Source: Brytella acorum
GTDB taxonomy: Bacteria > Pseudomonadota > Alphaproteobacteria > Acetobacterales > Acetobacteraceae
NCBI RefSeq assembly: GCF_029309905.1
Contig: NZ_JARBJP010000002.1
Span: 558,001 to 622,000, forward strand
DNA: 64,000 nucleotides
Direction of reading: 5' to 3'
The notes under the pieces were generated by a model, which ran no database searches, had not been told where the DNA came from, and was given only the letters and a program-made list of their open reading frames with translations. Numbering within the stretch: position 1 is the stretch's first letter; every line of letters starts with the position of its first letter. Shown piece after piece: positions 25,596-39,114 of the stretch. The position numbers and the translations under genes were made by a program.

Positions 25596-27419
25596 TCATT
25601 CGACCGTGACGGACTTGGCGAGATTGCGCGGTTGATCGACGTCTGTCCCGCGCAGGAGGGCGACTTCGTAAGCCAGCATCTGCACAGGAATTGTATAAAG
25701 GATCGGCGCCACGAAAGCATCGACGTGAGGCAGGACGATCACGGCTTCAGCAATCTCACGCAGACGCTCAGCGCCGGTCTCGTCAGTGAATGCGAGGATT
25801 TTGCCCCCTCTGGCGCGCGCCTCCTGAAGGTTGGAGAGCGTCTTGTCGAACAGAATGGTTGACGGCGCGACGGCGACGATGGGCACCGTATCGTCAATCA
25901 GAGAAATCGGCCCGTGCTTCATCTCGCCCGCAGCATAGGCTTCCGCGTGAATATAGGAAATTTCCTTTAATTTCAGTGCTCCCTCGAGCGCGATCGGAAA
26001 ACATGATCCGCGACCGAGATACAGCACGTCACGGGCCTTCGCGACGATATGCGCCATCGCGCGTATTTGTTCGCCGAGCTGGAAAATACGCTCCGCTTCC
26101 GAGGGCAGATCCAGCAGAGCCGCCATAAGGTGCTGCTGACGCGCGGGCGTCATGACGCCCCGCGCCCGCCCCATCGCAATCGTCAGGGCGGCCAGAACCG
26201 AAAGTTGGGCGGTGAACGCTTTCGTGCTCGCCACGGAAATCTCCGGACCGGCATCCATGCCCAGCACCACATCGCTTTCGCGCGCCATGGTGCTGGTCTC
26301 GACATTCAGCACCGACATGACGTGCTGCCCGCTCGCGCGCAGTCCACGCAGTGCTGCAAGCGTATCGGCGGTTTCGCCCGACTGGGAAATCAGAAGAGCC
26401 AGGCCGCCTTCGGTGAGGGGCGGATTTCGGTAACGAAGCTCGGAGGCGACATCGATATCCACCGGCAGACGGGCTTCGGCCTCCAGCCAGTAACGTGCGA
26501 CATAACCGGCGTAGTATGCCGATCCGCAGGCGGTGATGACAGCACGCGGAATATCGGCGAGCGCGAAAGGCAATTCCGGCAGCACTACCTCCCGCGTGAC
26601 GGGATCGACGACACGTTGCAAAGTCTGACCGATGACGGATGGATGCTCATGGAGTTCTTTTTCCATGAAGTGCCGATATCCGTCCTTTCCGACAGCCGCG
26701 TCGAGCCGCGCCACGGACTGAACGGGCCGCTCGACCACCTGCCCGGTCATATCGTGAAAGATCACTTCGCCCGGACGGATGACGCACCAGTCGCCGTCAT
26801 CAAGATAGGTGATGCGGATGACCAGAGGGGCGAGCGCCAGACTGTCGGAGCCAAGAAAAGTCTCGCCTTCCCCCCAGCCCACTGCCAGTGGCGCGCCATG
26901 GCGCGCGCCGATCATCAGACCCTCATGGCCTTCGAAGATCATCGCCAGAGCATAAGCGCCACGCAGGCGTTTCAGGGTCTCGAAAGCCGCGACCTGTGGT
27001 GCGAGACCGCTTTGCAGATAGTGGTCCGCGAGTTGCGCCACGACCTCTGTATCGGTCTGCGTCGTGAACACACGCCCTTCCGCGACCAGTTCGTCGCGCA
27101 ATGACTCATAATTCTCAATGATGCCGTTGTGCACGACGGCGACGCCGCCGACATGATGCGGATGGGCATTGTTCTGCGTTGGCGCGCCGTGCGTCGCCCA
27201 GCGCGTATGTCCGATGCCCGTGGTGCCGTTCAATGGGCTCTCGTCAAGAACGTGTTTGAGATTGTCGAGCTTTCCGGCCGCCCGCCGGCGCGCGATCCGC
27301 CCATCCACGAGTGTTGCGATTCCCGCGGAGTCATAACCGCGATATTCGAGGCGACGGAGCGCTCCGAACACGAGAGGGGTTGCGGAACGACGCCCGACCA
27401 CTCCGCATATTCCGCACAT
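25596..27419 (-). CDS. glmS: Glutamine-fructose-6-phosphate aminotransferase
   Basis: A 607-residue enzyme making glucosamine-6-phosphate from fructose-6-phosphate and glutamine, the entry step to UDP-GlcNAc. Cys2 (MCGICGVVG) is the N-terminal nucleophile of the glutaminase domain; two SIS sugar-isomerase domains follow (VITACGSAYYAGYVARYWLE, LISQSGETADTLAALR, YLGRGSCFPIALEGALKLKE). The C-terminus KSVTVE is the usual ending. Its ATG overlaps the glmU stop by one base (TGATG), so the two pathway enzymes are coupled. Confidence 0.97.
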   Translation of the reverse strand: MCGICGVVGRRSATPLVFGALRRLEYRGYDSAGIATLVDGRIARRRAAGKLDNLKHVLDESPLNGTTGIGHTRWATHGAPTQNNAHPHHVGGVAVVHNGIIENYESLRDELVAEGRVFTTQTDTEVVAQLADHYLQSGLAPQVAAFETLKRLRGAYALAMIFEGHEGLMIGARHGAPLAVGWGEGETFLGSDSLALAPLVIRITYLDDGDWCVIRPGEVIFHDMTGQVVERPVQSVARLDAAVGKDGYRHFMEKELHEHPSVIGQTLQRVVDPVTREVVLPELPFALADIPRAVITACGSAYYAGYVARYWLEAEARLPVDIDVASELRYRNPPLTEGGLALLISQSGETADTLAALRGLRASGQHVMSVLNVETSTMARESDVVLGMDAGPEISVASTKAFTAQLSVLAALTIAMGRARGVMTPARQQHLMAALLDLPSEAERIFQLGEQIRAMAHIVAKARDVLYLGRGSCFPIALEGALKLKEISYIHAEAYAAGEMKHGPISLIDDTVPIVAVAPSTILFDKTLSNLQEARARGGKILAFTDETGAERLREIAEAVIVLPHVDAFVAPILYTIPVQMLAYEVALLRGTDVDQPRNLAKSVTVE

Positions 27420-28786
27420 CAGCGCTGTTCCTTACGGGTCTTGAGAGTCTCGCGCAGCACTTTGGCCGCGCCGGGTTTGTCGACCTGTCGCGCTCGGCCA
27501 AGCGCAAGGGCGTCAGGGGCGACGTCGTGCGTGATGACGCTTCCGGCTGCGATCAGAGCGCCATCGCCGATCGTTACCGGCGCCACGAGTATGGCGTCCG
27601 AGCCGATAAAGGCGTCGGCGCCGATGTCCGTGCGATGTTTGAAATAGCCATCATAATTGCAGGTGATCGTCCCGGCTCCGACGTTCGTGCGAGGACCGAT
27701 GGAAGCATCGCCAAGATAAGTGAGGTGGTTCGCCTTGGCGCCCTCGCCCAGCCTCACGGCCTTCAGTTCCACAAAATTGCCGACATGCGAATTTTCTTCA
27801 CAGACCGTGCCCGGACGCAGCCGGGCATAGGGACCGATCAGCGCACCTGCACGAACTTCGCACCCCTCGAGATGGCTGAAAGCCCGCACTTTGGCTCCCG
27901 AGCGCACGATAACCCCGGGACCGAACACGACATGGGGTTCAACGACCACATCGGACTCCAGAACCGTGTCCGCACTGAAAAATACGGTTTCCGGCGCCAC
28001 GAGCGTCACGCCTGCATCCAGAGCGGCATCCCGTAGTCGCGTCTGAAGCGTTCCCTCCGCACGCGCAAGTTCGGCGCGCGAATTGATTCCCGCCAGTTCC
28101 GCTTCGGGAGCCTCAACGCATCGAACGGTCCCATTTCGGGCAGCAAGAGCGACCACATCGGTGAGATAATATTCTTTCTGGGCGTTATCGGCGCGGATGT
28201 CGGACAGCCATTGGCGAAGATCCTCCGCATCGGCACAAAGCACGCCCGCATTGCATAGTCCGATCCCGCGCTCCTCGTCGGTCGCGTCCTTCCATTCCAC
28301 GATCCGCAGAACGCGTTCGTCATCCGTCACGACACGCCCATATCGGCCCGGTTCGTGCGGTCGCATGGCGAGAAGTGCCAGGACCGTTCCCGGCGTCCGC
28401 CGTGCATCGAGCAGCCGCCGCATCGTGGAAGCCGTGATCAGCGGATTGTCGGCGTAGAGAACGGCGACGTCGCCGCTTCCGAAAAGATCCGCGGCCTGGC
28501 GGGCAGCGTGTCCCGTGCCCAGACGGTTTTCCTGTACGACAATCGCATGAGGCGCACAGAGACGCGCCATTTCATCCATGCCCGGTCCGACGACCACGAC
28601 AATGTGGTCGAAAACCTCCTTGGCCGTCGCGATCAGATGCGCGATCATCGGGCGTCCGCCCAGAAGATGCTGCGCTTTGGGCAGCGACGAGCGCATGCGG
28701 GTGCCCAGACCTGCCGCGAGAATCACGGCTGTGGTCGGACGACGCGCGGATTGGGAAATCGGGGGGGAAGAAATGGGACTGGTCAT
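27419..28786 (-). CDS. glmU: Bifunctional GlcNAc-1-P uridyltransferase / GlcN-1-P acetyltransferase
   Basis: A 455-residue enzyme (E. coli 456) that acetylates glucosamine-1-phosphate and uridylates it to UDP-GlcNAc for peptidoglycan and lipid A. The N-terminal pyrophosphorylase has VILAAGLGTRMRSSLPK; the C-terminal left-handed beta-helix shows hexapeptide repeats (VGAGTITCNYDGYFKHRT, IGSDAILVAPVTIGDGA). The start is the ATG giving MTSPISS; a TTG seven codons upstream is possible. The phosphoglucosamine mutase gene is not in the window. Confidence 0.96.
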   Translation of the reverse strand: MTSPISSPPISQSARRPTTAVILAAGLGTRMRSSLPKAQHLLGGRPMIAHLIATAKEVFDHIVVVVGPGMDEMARLCAPHAIVVQENRLGTGHAARQAADLFGSGDVAVLYADNPLITASTMRRLLDARRTPGTVLALLAMRPHEPGRYGRVVTDDERVLRIVEWKDATDEERGIGLCNAGVLCADAEDLRQWLSDIRADNAQKEYYLTDVVALAARNGTVRCVEAPEAELAGINSRAELARAEGTLQTRLRDAALDAGVTLVAPETVFFSADTVLESDVVVEPHVVFGPGVIVRSGAKVRAFSHLEGCEVRAGALIGPYARLRPGTVCEENSHVGNFVELKAVRLGEGAKANHLTYLGDASIGPRTNVGAGTITCNYDGYFKHRTDIGADAFIGSDAILVAPVTIGDGALIAAGSVITHDVAPDALALGRARQVDKPGAAKVLRETLKTRKEQR

Positions 28787-28890
28787 ATTGTTCACCGGCG
28801 TAGCCAAAGCCCCCGAGCGCTGTCAAACCGGGGCCTCCGTCACTTCAAATTGCTGATTATTTCTACTGGATCGAAGTAAGGTCGTTTCGC

Positions 28891-29589
28891 ATGATATCCG
28901 ATAACGCTGATACCGTCTCGATCGTCGTCTTCGATCTCGACGGCACACTGATCGACAGTCTGCCGGATCTGGCGGATGTGAGCCGCGAATTGCTGGAGGA
29001 ATATGGGCTTCGTCCGCCATCGGACTCCGAAGTCCGGGCGATGATCGGAGATGGCGTCCGGGTGCTGGTGGAGCGGCTGCTCGCGGCGTCCGATGCGCCC
29101 TCGACGATCGATCATGAAGACGCCACAACCCGATTCATGAAGCTCTACGGACCACGCGCAGCGGAACTCACCCGGCCCTTTCCCGGCACTGTCGAAACAC
29201 TTGAATGTCTGCGCGAACGCGGGCTTCAATGTGCCGTCTGCACCAACAAACCGTTTAACGCGGCCCAGAAAATTCTTGCGACGCTCGGATTGAAATCGCT
29301 CATCGATGCCATCGCCGGAGGAGATACGTTCCCGTATCGCAAGCCGGACCCACGGCACCTGCTCGATACCATCGGCCTTCTGCACGGACGTCGCAGCACC
29401 AGCATCATGGTTGGAGACCATCGTAATGACGTGTCCGCCGCGAGTGGCGCCGGGATACGATCTGTGTTCGCCGAATGGGGATACGGAACGCCTGATATGG
29501 GCATCGCTGCCACCGATCGTGCCCGGACGATCTCGCAGTTGCCCGTAATTATTCGGTCTATGGACCAAAAAACATCCTTAAAAATTTGA
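28891..29589 (+). CDS. gph: Phosphoglycolate phosphatase-like HAD hydrolase
   Basis: A 232-residue HAD-superfamily phosphatase. Motif I FDLDGTLIDS holds Asp14 and Asp16; motif II is CAVCTNKP; motif III/IV are YRKPDPRHL and MVGDHRNDVSAASGAG. Cap type and length fit Gph, which removes 2-phosphoglycolate formed by DNA repair or oxygenation; another small phosphate ester is possible. It is divergent from glmU and convergent with the DUF3108 gene. Confidence 0.88.
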   Translation: MISDNADTVSIVVFDLDGTLIDSLPDLADVSRELLEEYGLRPPSDSEVRAMIGDGVRVLVERLLAASDAPSTIDHEDATTRFMKLYGPRAAELTRPFPGTVETLECLRERGLQCAVCTNKPFNAAQKILATLGLKSLIDAIAGGDTFPYRKPDPRHLLDTIGLLHGRRSTSIMVGDHRNDVSAASGAGIRSVFAEWGYGTPDMGIAATDRARTISQLPVIIRSMDQKTSLKI

Positions 29590-29591
29590 TA

Positions 29592-29601
<10 letters not shown>
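29577..29601. terminator. AT-rich near-palindrome joining two convergent stop codons
   Basis: A run of A, TTT-GATATC-AAAA and a run of T spans the stop codons of both converging genes, which are only two bases apart. On the plus strand it ends in six T, so it may act as a weak terminator in both directions. Confidence 0.45.
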
Positions 29602-34012
<4,411 letters not shown>

Positions 34013-34025
34013 AGAAAAATCGCGT

Positions 34026-35150
34026 TCAGACCCTCATAGGCATCAGGACATAGAGCGCGGACGGCGTATTCGTGTCCCGCACGAGAGTCGGTGCTGCATT
34101 GTCGGCGAATGCGAACTCGACCTCGGTTTCGATCTGGTCCGTAATGTCGTTCAGATACCGAGCCTGGAAGCCGATCTCGATTGGTGCTGCATCATAGGCG
34201 ACGCTGTTCTCATCGAGTTCTTCCTTGGCCATGCCCTGATCCGGACTGACGGCGGATAGGGTCAGCAGGTTCGGCATGACGGAGAGCTTGACCGGGCGGG
34301 AACGCTCCTGGCTGATGGCCGCGACCCGACCGACGGCATCGGCGAAATCACGTTTCCCCACACGCAGGATGCGGTCGTTCCCCTTGGGAATGACCCGTTC
34401 GTATTCCGGAAAAGTGCCATCGATCAGTTTTGAGGTCAGCAGGATGGGACCACAACGAAATTGAATGCGGGTGTCGGAAACATTCACCTCGATGTCAGTG
34501 CTGCCTTCATCGAGGAGCTTGCGCAGTTCGTGAATCGTCTTGCGAGGAATGATGACTCCGGGCATCCCCTCGGCGCCGACGGGCACGTCGGCCTCCACAC
34601 GTGCCAGTCGATGCCCGTCCGTCGCAACGGCGCGCAGCATCGGCCCCGTTTCGAGGTCGGCGACGTGGAGATAAATTCCGTTGAGATAGTAACGGGTCTC
34701 TTCGGTCGAAATCGCGAACCGGGTGCGATCGATCAGGCCGCGCAGCACGGAAGCCGCGATCGTAAAAGCAAAGGGCAGGTCACCGGCGACCATCGAGGGA
34801 AAATCGTCCACGGGAAGGACGTTCAGGCTGGTGGCATACTTGCCCGCACGCAGCGTCAGCGGTGCATCCGTCCCGGCATGGTCCAGCTCCACAACCGAAC
34901 CATCCGGCAGTTTGCGCACGATGTCATAAAGAACGGCGGCTGGCGCGGTCGTCGCTCCGGGACGCGCCGTCTCCGCGGCGATGTTTTCGACCACGGCGAT
35001 TTCCATGTCCGTTGCGGTCAGACGCAACAGGCCATCCTCTGCGGACAGAAGCACATTGGCGAGGATCGGAATGGTATTGCGCTTTTCAGCGACACTTTGA
35101 ATATGAGCCAGAGCCCGGAGCAGCGTGGCGCGATCGGCCTTGAATTTCAT
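34026..35150 (-). CDS. dnaN: DNA polymerase III beta sliding clamp
   Basis: A 374-residue protein forming the dimeric ring that tethers polymerase III. Three clamp domains are recognisable (start MKFKADRATLLRALAHIQSV; middle RYYLNGIYLH and TDGHRLAR; end ALYVLMPMRV, the usual C-terminus). The ATG has GAGG upstream; an earlier ATG 12 codons before would add a non-conserved extension. A 134-base gap separates it from dnaA. Confidence 0.97.
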   Translation of the reverse strand: MKFKADRATLLRALAHIQSVAEKRNTIPILANVLLSAEDGLLRLTATDMEIAVVENIAAETARPGATTAPAAVLYDIVRKLPDGSVVELDHAGTDAPLTLRAGKYATSLNVLPVDDFPSMVAGDLPFAFTIAASVLRGLIDRTRFAISTEETRYYLNGIYLHVADLETGPMLRAVATDGHRLARVEADVPVGAEGMPGVIIPRKTIHELRKLLDEGSTDIEVNVSDTRIQFRCGPILLTSKLIDGTFPEYERVIPKGNDRILRVGKRDFADAVGRVAAISQERSRPVKLSVMPNLLTLSAVSPDQGMAKEELDENSVAYDAAPIEIGFQARYLNDITDQIETEVEFAFADNAAPTLVRDTNTPSALYVLMPMRV

Positions 35151-35284
35151 CTGGTGGTTGATCCTCGACACGGGCGTAAAAAGCACTGGAAGCCAACGGT
35201 GCTCCCAGCGTCATGAATGCCTGGATACCTTATCAGAGCAAAGACGCAGCGAAAAGCGCAGAGAACCGCCTGAAACGGGAGATT

Positions 35285-36718
35285 TCAGCCCTCGAGCATC
35301 CTGCGCAGCAGTTCGACGTCCTCGGCGAAGGAAACGTCCTGCTCCATCAGTTCCGTCACGCGTGAAACGGCGTGCATGACCGTCGTGTGGTCCCGGTTCC
35401 CGAATTTCCTACCGATTTCCGGTAGCGAACGGCTTGTCAGTTGCTTGGCAAGATACATCGCCACCTGCCGGGGACGCGCCACGGCCCGCGCGCGCCGGGC
35501 CGAAGACATGTCCGTCAGGCGAATGTTCCAGTGTTCCGCGACCTTGCGCTGGATTTCTTCGATCGTCACGCGCCGGTCATGCGCCTTGAGAATATCGTGC
35601 AGGACTTCCTGGGTGTTCTCCAGGGTGATCGGACGCCCGAACAGATTGGCGTGGGCGATCAGTCGGTTGAGAGCGCCTTCCAGCTCACGCACGTTCGACG
35701 TGATCTTATGGGCGAGAAATTCCAGAACCTTGGTGGGGACGCTCACATGCGAAGCATTGGCCTTCGCTTCCAGAATCGAAATGCGCAGTTCGAACGTCGT
35801 GGCGTGGATGTCCGCCACCATGCCGCAGCCGAGGCGCGTGCGCAGACGGTCCTCGAGACCGGACAGGTCGGAAGGCGACTTGTCGGCGCTCACCACGATC
35901 TGACGCCCCGCATCGACCAGAGCATTGAACGTGTGAAAAAATTCTTCCTGCGTGTTGTCCTTGCCGATCAGGAACTGGAGATCGTCGATCATCAGGACGT
36001 CGACGGATCGAAGCTGTTCCTTGAATTCCATCGTGGACTGGGACCGGATGGCCGCGATGAAGCGATACATGAACTTCTCGGCGGACATATAGGCCACCGA
36101 TACCCGTCCGTCGCGCGTCAACTCCGAACCGATCGCGTGCATGAGATGGGTCTTGCCAAGCCCGACGCCGCCATAAAGGAACAGCGGATTGAACCCGGCG
36201 CTGGACGGCTTTTCCGCCACGCGCCGGGCGCAGGCATAGGCGAATTCATTGGGTTTGCCGACGACGAACGTATCGAAAGTGAAGCGCGGATCGAGCGGCA
36301 CCGCCAGATCGTTACGCACCTCGGGAGTCGCCGGGGTCGCGGGAGGCGCGTCCTCTTCCGGCTGCGCGGCCTCGGGCCCGGATGTGGCCGAAGAAGCAGC
36401 CGTCGTTCCGCCGCGCTGGACCTGCAACTCGACCCGACGGACGACAGGGCATTCTGTCTGCCAAAGGTTCTGGAGGCGGTCCCCATACTGGCCCCGCACC
36501 CAGTCACGCAGGAATCGACTCGGCAGAAGCAGGGCGATTTCGTCTTCTTCCAGCGGTCCAAGCACGATCTGCTTGAGCCATGTGCTGTATTCGACGTCGC
36601 CAACTTCCGCACGCAACCGATCGCGCACACGAACCCAGTGAGCATTCAACTGAACGGTCGATAAAGCAGCGGAGTCTGAAGCATCAGGAGAGCCGATAGG
36701 CGTCATTTCGTCTGTCAT
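35285..36718 (-). CDS. dnaA: Chromosomal replication initiator DnaA
   Basis: A 477-residue AAA+ initiator. Domain I is residues 1-90, domain II is a Pro/Ala/Glu-rich linker (about 105-140), domain III has Walker A LYGGVGLGKTHLMHA (about 180-195) and Walker B VDVLMIDDLQF, and domain IV carries the DnaA-box-binding signature KFGNRDHTTVMHAV. The ATG chosen directly follows GGAGGAGAC; a GTG four codons upstream would destroy that ribosome site. First gene of the replication cluster. Confidence 0.97.
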   Translation of the reverse strand: MTDEMTPIGSPDASDSAALSTVQLNAHWVRVRDRLRAEVGDVEYSTWLKQIVLGPLEEDEIALLLPSRFLRDWVRGQYGDRLQNLWQTECPVVRRVELQVQRGGTTAASSATSGPEAAQPEEDAPPATPATPEVRNDLAVPLDPRFTFDTFVVGKPNEFAYACARRVAEKPSSAGFNPLFLYGGVGLGKTHLMHAIGSELTRDGRVSVAYMSAEKFMYRFIAAIRSQSTMEFKEQLRSVDVLMIDDLQFLIGKDNTQEEFFHTFNALVDAGRQIVVSADKSPSDLSGLEDRLRTRLGCGMVADIHATTFELRISILEAKANASHVSVPTKVLEFLAHKITSNVRELEGALNRLIAHANLFGRPITLENTQEVLHDILKAHDRRVTIEEIQRKVAEHWNIRLTDMSSARRARAVARPRQVAMYLAKQLTSRSLPEIGRKFGNRDHTTVMHAVSRVTELMEQDVSFAEDVELLRRMLEG

Positions 36719-36730
36719 GTCTCCTCCCAC

Positions 36731-36874
36731 AATGCCGCCGAAGATATGACAGGGACGGCCGCCTCATGGCGTCCGACCGCTTATCCGCCGACGAACAATA
36801 CGGTAAGGCCCGCCCCCGGTGCAACCGGGAGACCCACCGTTCAGAATATGCCACCAGGATCGGCAGACACAGAA
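36731..36874. other. Upstream region of dnaA
   Basis: Between dnaA and the rpsT terminators. It should contain the dnaA promoter on the minus strand. A small CCCGGT-GCA-ACCGGG palindrome is present. No cluster of DnaA boxes (TTATCCACA) or AT-rich unwinding element is seen, so there is no evidence for oriC here. Confidence 0.5.
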
Positions 36875-36906
36875 AAGGCATCGCCTCGATATCAAGACGA
36901 TGCCTT
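36875..36906 (-). terminator. Rho-independent terminator of rpsT (distal hairpin)
   Basis: AAGGCATCG and CGATGCCTT form a perfect nine-base stem; on the minus strand it is followed by TTTTCT. This is the more classical of two tandem hairpins behind rpsT. Confidence 0.7.
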
Positions 36907-36926
36907 GCCAGTCACAAGAATGCGAC

Positions 36927-36977
36927 ATTGCATTGGACTGAGAGGCGGTTTTCGCCTGCCCCTCAGTCCAATGCAAT
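36927..36977 (-). terminator. Very long hairpin touching the rpsT stop codon
   Basis: ATTGCATTGGACTGAG pairs with CTCAGTCCAATGCAAT (16 bases, perfect), with a further AGGCG/CGCCT stem inside. The outer arm includes the last base of the rpsT stop codon, so the structure begins where translation ends. It may stabilise the mRNA end or act with the distal hairpin in termination. Confidence 0.7.
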
Positions 36978-37246
36978 CAGGCGGTTGCGAGCGCCTTGAT
37001 GCGTGCCGAAAGACGCGAAATCTTGCGGGCAACGGTGTTGCGGGAAATCACACCCTTGCCTGCGGCGCGCTGCATTTCCGGCTGAGCGACGCGCAGGGCC
37101 TCGGCGGCGCTGGTCTTGTCGCCAGAGAGAATCGCTGTCTCAATTTTCTTCACGAACGTGCGCATGCGCGAAACGCGGGCCACGTTGCGCTCGCGGCGAC
37201 GCTCGTTCTGACGGATGCGCTTGCGCGCGGAAGCATTATTAGCCAT
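36977..37246 (-). CDS. rpsT: 30S ribosomal protein S20
   Basis: An 89-residue basic protein of the small ribosomal subunit, binding 16S rRNA. It begins [20 protein letters not shown] and ends [15 protein letters not shown], both typical for S20. A much longer open frame extends upstream but lacks similarity. It is a monocistronic gene between mutM and dnaA, an arrangement common in alphaproteobacteria. Confidence 0.97.
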   Translation of the reverse strand: MANNASARKRIRQNERRRERNVARVSRMRTFVKKIETAILSGDKTSAAEALRVAQPEMQRAAGKGVISRNTVARKISRLSARIKALATA

Positions 37247-37427
37247 GTCGTTTCTTTGGACCTGTTCTACGGTTCGGCTGTCGAGGTCGCTTGCGCGACA
37301 ATGTGTCGTGCCAGGATCGCCGCCCCCCTGAGGGCGCACCGATTGGCGGAGCGCTGCGTGTATGCCAGACGGGCCTTCGCCGTCAAGCACGAACGCATCG
37401 CGTTGTCCCCGTTTTCCACATCTTCTT

Positions 37428-38300
37428 CTAAAGCGGCTGGCGCATCGGACACAGAAACGTCGATCGTCCCGCCTGGACAATGCGCTCGACGCCGCCACAG
37501 GTCGGCGGACCGGGACAATCCGCGCAACCCCGCCCTTCCCGACCGTAAACCCTGTGAAAATCCTGAAACCCGCCTTTCTCGCCGCCCGGCTGCGCGTAGT
37601 CACGCAGAGACGAGCCGCCGGAATTGACAGCCTCTATAAGCACGTCCTGGATAACGGGCATCAATCGGCGCCATTCCGCCGGGGTCAGGGAGCCAGCCTC
37701 GCGCGCGGGATGAATTTCAGCGCGGTGCAGAGCCTCGCATACATATATATTGCCCAGTCCGGCGATGACCTTCTGGTCAAGCAGAAGATTCTTGACCGGC
37801 GCACGGCGTCGTTCCGCGAATTTTCCAAGCGGAAACTTCAGAAAAGCCGCGTCGAGAGGCTCGACGCCGAGGGCCGCGATCAGGGGATGAGAGTTTTCCT
37901 CGGACGTCGTGAGCAGAAGCACGGCTCCGAAGCGTCTCGGATCGATCATGCCGACGCGGGTATCGTCATCCATGAAAAACGTCACGTGTTCGTGCGCGCG
38001 CGCCGTCTCCCGGCGAGAGCCGGACGCCACGCCTTCCCTCGCCTCGGGACGCGCGATGAAGACACGCCCCGACATTCCGAGATGAAGCAGAACCGTCAGA
38101 TCGTCGCTCAGGCGTATGAGAATATATTTACCGCGCCGCCGGAGATCGAGCACCCTCTTTCCGACGACCCGCGGCGCGAAATCTTCGGGAATAGCCCAGC
38201 GCAGGTCGTGGCGGGCAACGATGGCCCGCGTAATCACATGACCTTCGATGGCCGTTCGGAGGCCACGCATGGCGGTTTCGACTTCGGGAAGCTCTGGCAT
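37428..38300 (-). CDS. mutM: Formamidopyrimidine-DNA glycosylase, zinc finger altered
   Basis: A 290-residue base-excision repair enzyme removing 8-oxoguanine. Catalytic residues are in place: Pro2 and Glu3 of MPELPEVET, Lys58 of [27 protein letters not shown] is the helix-two-turn-helix. The C-terminal zinc finger begins CADC, but after RSTFLCPM the expected fourth Cys is Arg (CGC, one transition from TGC), and the spacing carries an extra PPTCGG segment with an additional Cys. Zinc binding may use that Cys or be lost. It is divergent from ubiE with a 30-base gap. Confidence 0.93.
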   Translation of the reverse strand: MPELPEVETAMRGLRTAIEGHVITRAIVARHDLRWAIPEDFAPRVVGKRVLDLRRRGKYILIRLSDDLTVLLHLGMSGRVFIARPEAREGVASGSRRETARAHEHVTFFMDDDTRVGMIDPRRFGAVLLLTTSEENSHPLIAALGVEPLDAAFLKFPLGKFAERRRAPVKNLLLDQKVIAGLGNIYVCEALHRAEIHPAREAGSLTPAEWRRLMPVIQDVLIEAVNSGGSSLRDYAQPGGEKGGFQDFHRVYGREGRGCADCPGPPTCGGVERIVQAGRSTFLCPMRQPL

Positions 38301-38330
38301 ATCGGTCGATGAGCCTATATCGAAGGAGCC

Positions 38331-39104
38331 ATGATGAACAATCCCGCGCCCCACGCCTCCGACGCCTACGACGAAACGACCGATTTCGGCTATCGCACCG
38401 TATCCCGGGACGAGAAGAAGCCGCTGGTGAGAGCCGTCTTCGACAGCGTCGCCTCCAAATATGACGTCATGAACGATGTCATGTCTCTCGGAATTCACCG
38501 GGTCTGGAAGCGCATCTTCATAACCACGCTCGCCCCGCGTCCGGGTCTGAAGCTTCTGGATCTCGCGGGCGGCACGGGCGATATCAGCTTCGGCTGGCTC
38601 AAGGGCGGCGGCGGCGCAACATTACTGACAGACATCAATGCGGCGATGCTCTCGGTCGGACGCGATCGGGCCACGGCGCGCGGCTACCTCCCCGATCTGA
38701 CGTTCTGCGTGGTCGATGCCGAAGCCATCCCCGTGCCGGATGCCAGTGTTGATCGTGTGGCCATCGCTTTTGGTCTGCGCAACTGCACGGACAAGGACGC
38801 GGTCCTGCGGGAGGCGCTGCGCGTGTTGCGGCCCGGTGGTCGTTTCTGTTGCCTCGAGTTCTCGCATGTGCAGGTCGCGGCCCTCGCCCCCGTTTACGAC
38901 GCATGGTCGTTCGGTGTGCTGCCGCGCATGGGCTCCATGATCGCCAAGGATTCGGAAAGCTATCGCTATCTTGCCGAAAGCATTCGCATGTTTCCCGATC
39001 AGGAGATGCTCGCGAGCATGATGCGCGACGCGGGCTTTGCGCATGTGAGCTATCGGAACCTCTCGGGCGGCATCGCGGCCATTCATTCCGGCTGGCGTAT
39101 CTAG
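38331..39104 (+). CDS. ubiE: Ubiquinone/menaquinone biosynthesis C-methyltransferase
   Basis: A 257-residue SAM-dependent methyltransferase of quinone synthesis. Signature sequences are VFDSVASKYDVMNDVMSLGI and LLDLAGGTGDISF (SAM motif I), AFGLRNCTDKDAVLREALRV (motif near 140) and CCLEFSHV. AAGGAG precedes the start. First gene of a forward run with coaBC and dut; acetic acid bacteria depend on ubiquinone for their periplasmic dehydrogenases. Confidence 0.95.
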   Translation: MMNNPAPHASDAYDETTDFGYRTVSRDEKKPLVRAVFDSVASKYDVMNDVMSLGIHRVWKRIFITTLAPRPGLKLLDLAGGTGDISFGWLKGGGGATLLTDINAAMLSVGRDRATARGYLPDLTFCVVDAEAIPVPDASVDRVAIAFGLRNCTDKDAVLREALRVLRPGGRFCCLEFSHVQVAALAPVYDAWSFGVLPRMGSMIAKDSESYRYLAESIRMFPDQEMLASMMRDAGFAHVSYRNLSGGIAAIHSGWRI

Positions 39105-39114
39105 GAGGCCGGAG

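Noticed and set aside
36731-37427. Chromosomal origin next to dnaA
   Set aside because: No cluster of TTATCCACA boxes and no AT-rich unwinding region was seen; only an isolated TTTTCCACA occurs near 37412.
36746-37627. 293-codon plus-strand frame over rpsT and its flanks
   Set aside because: It crosses a ribosomal protein gene and two terminators on the other strand; composition is not protein-like.
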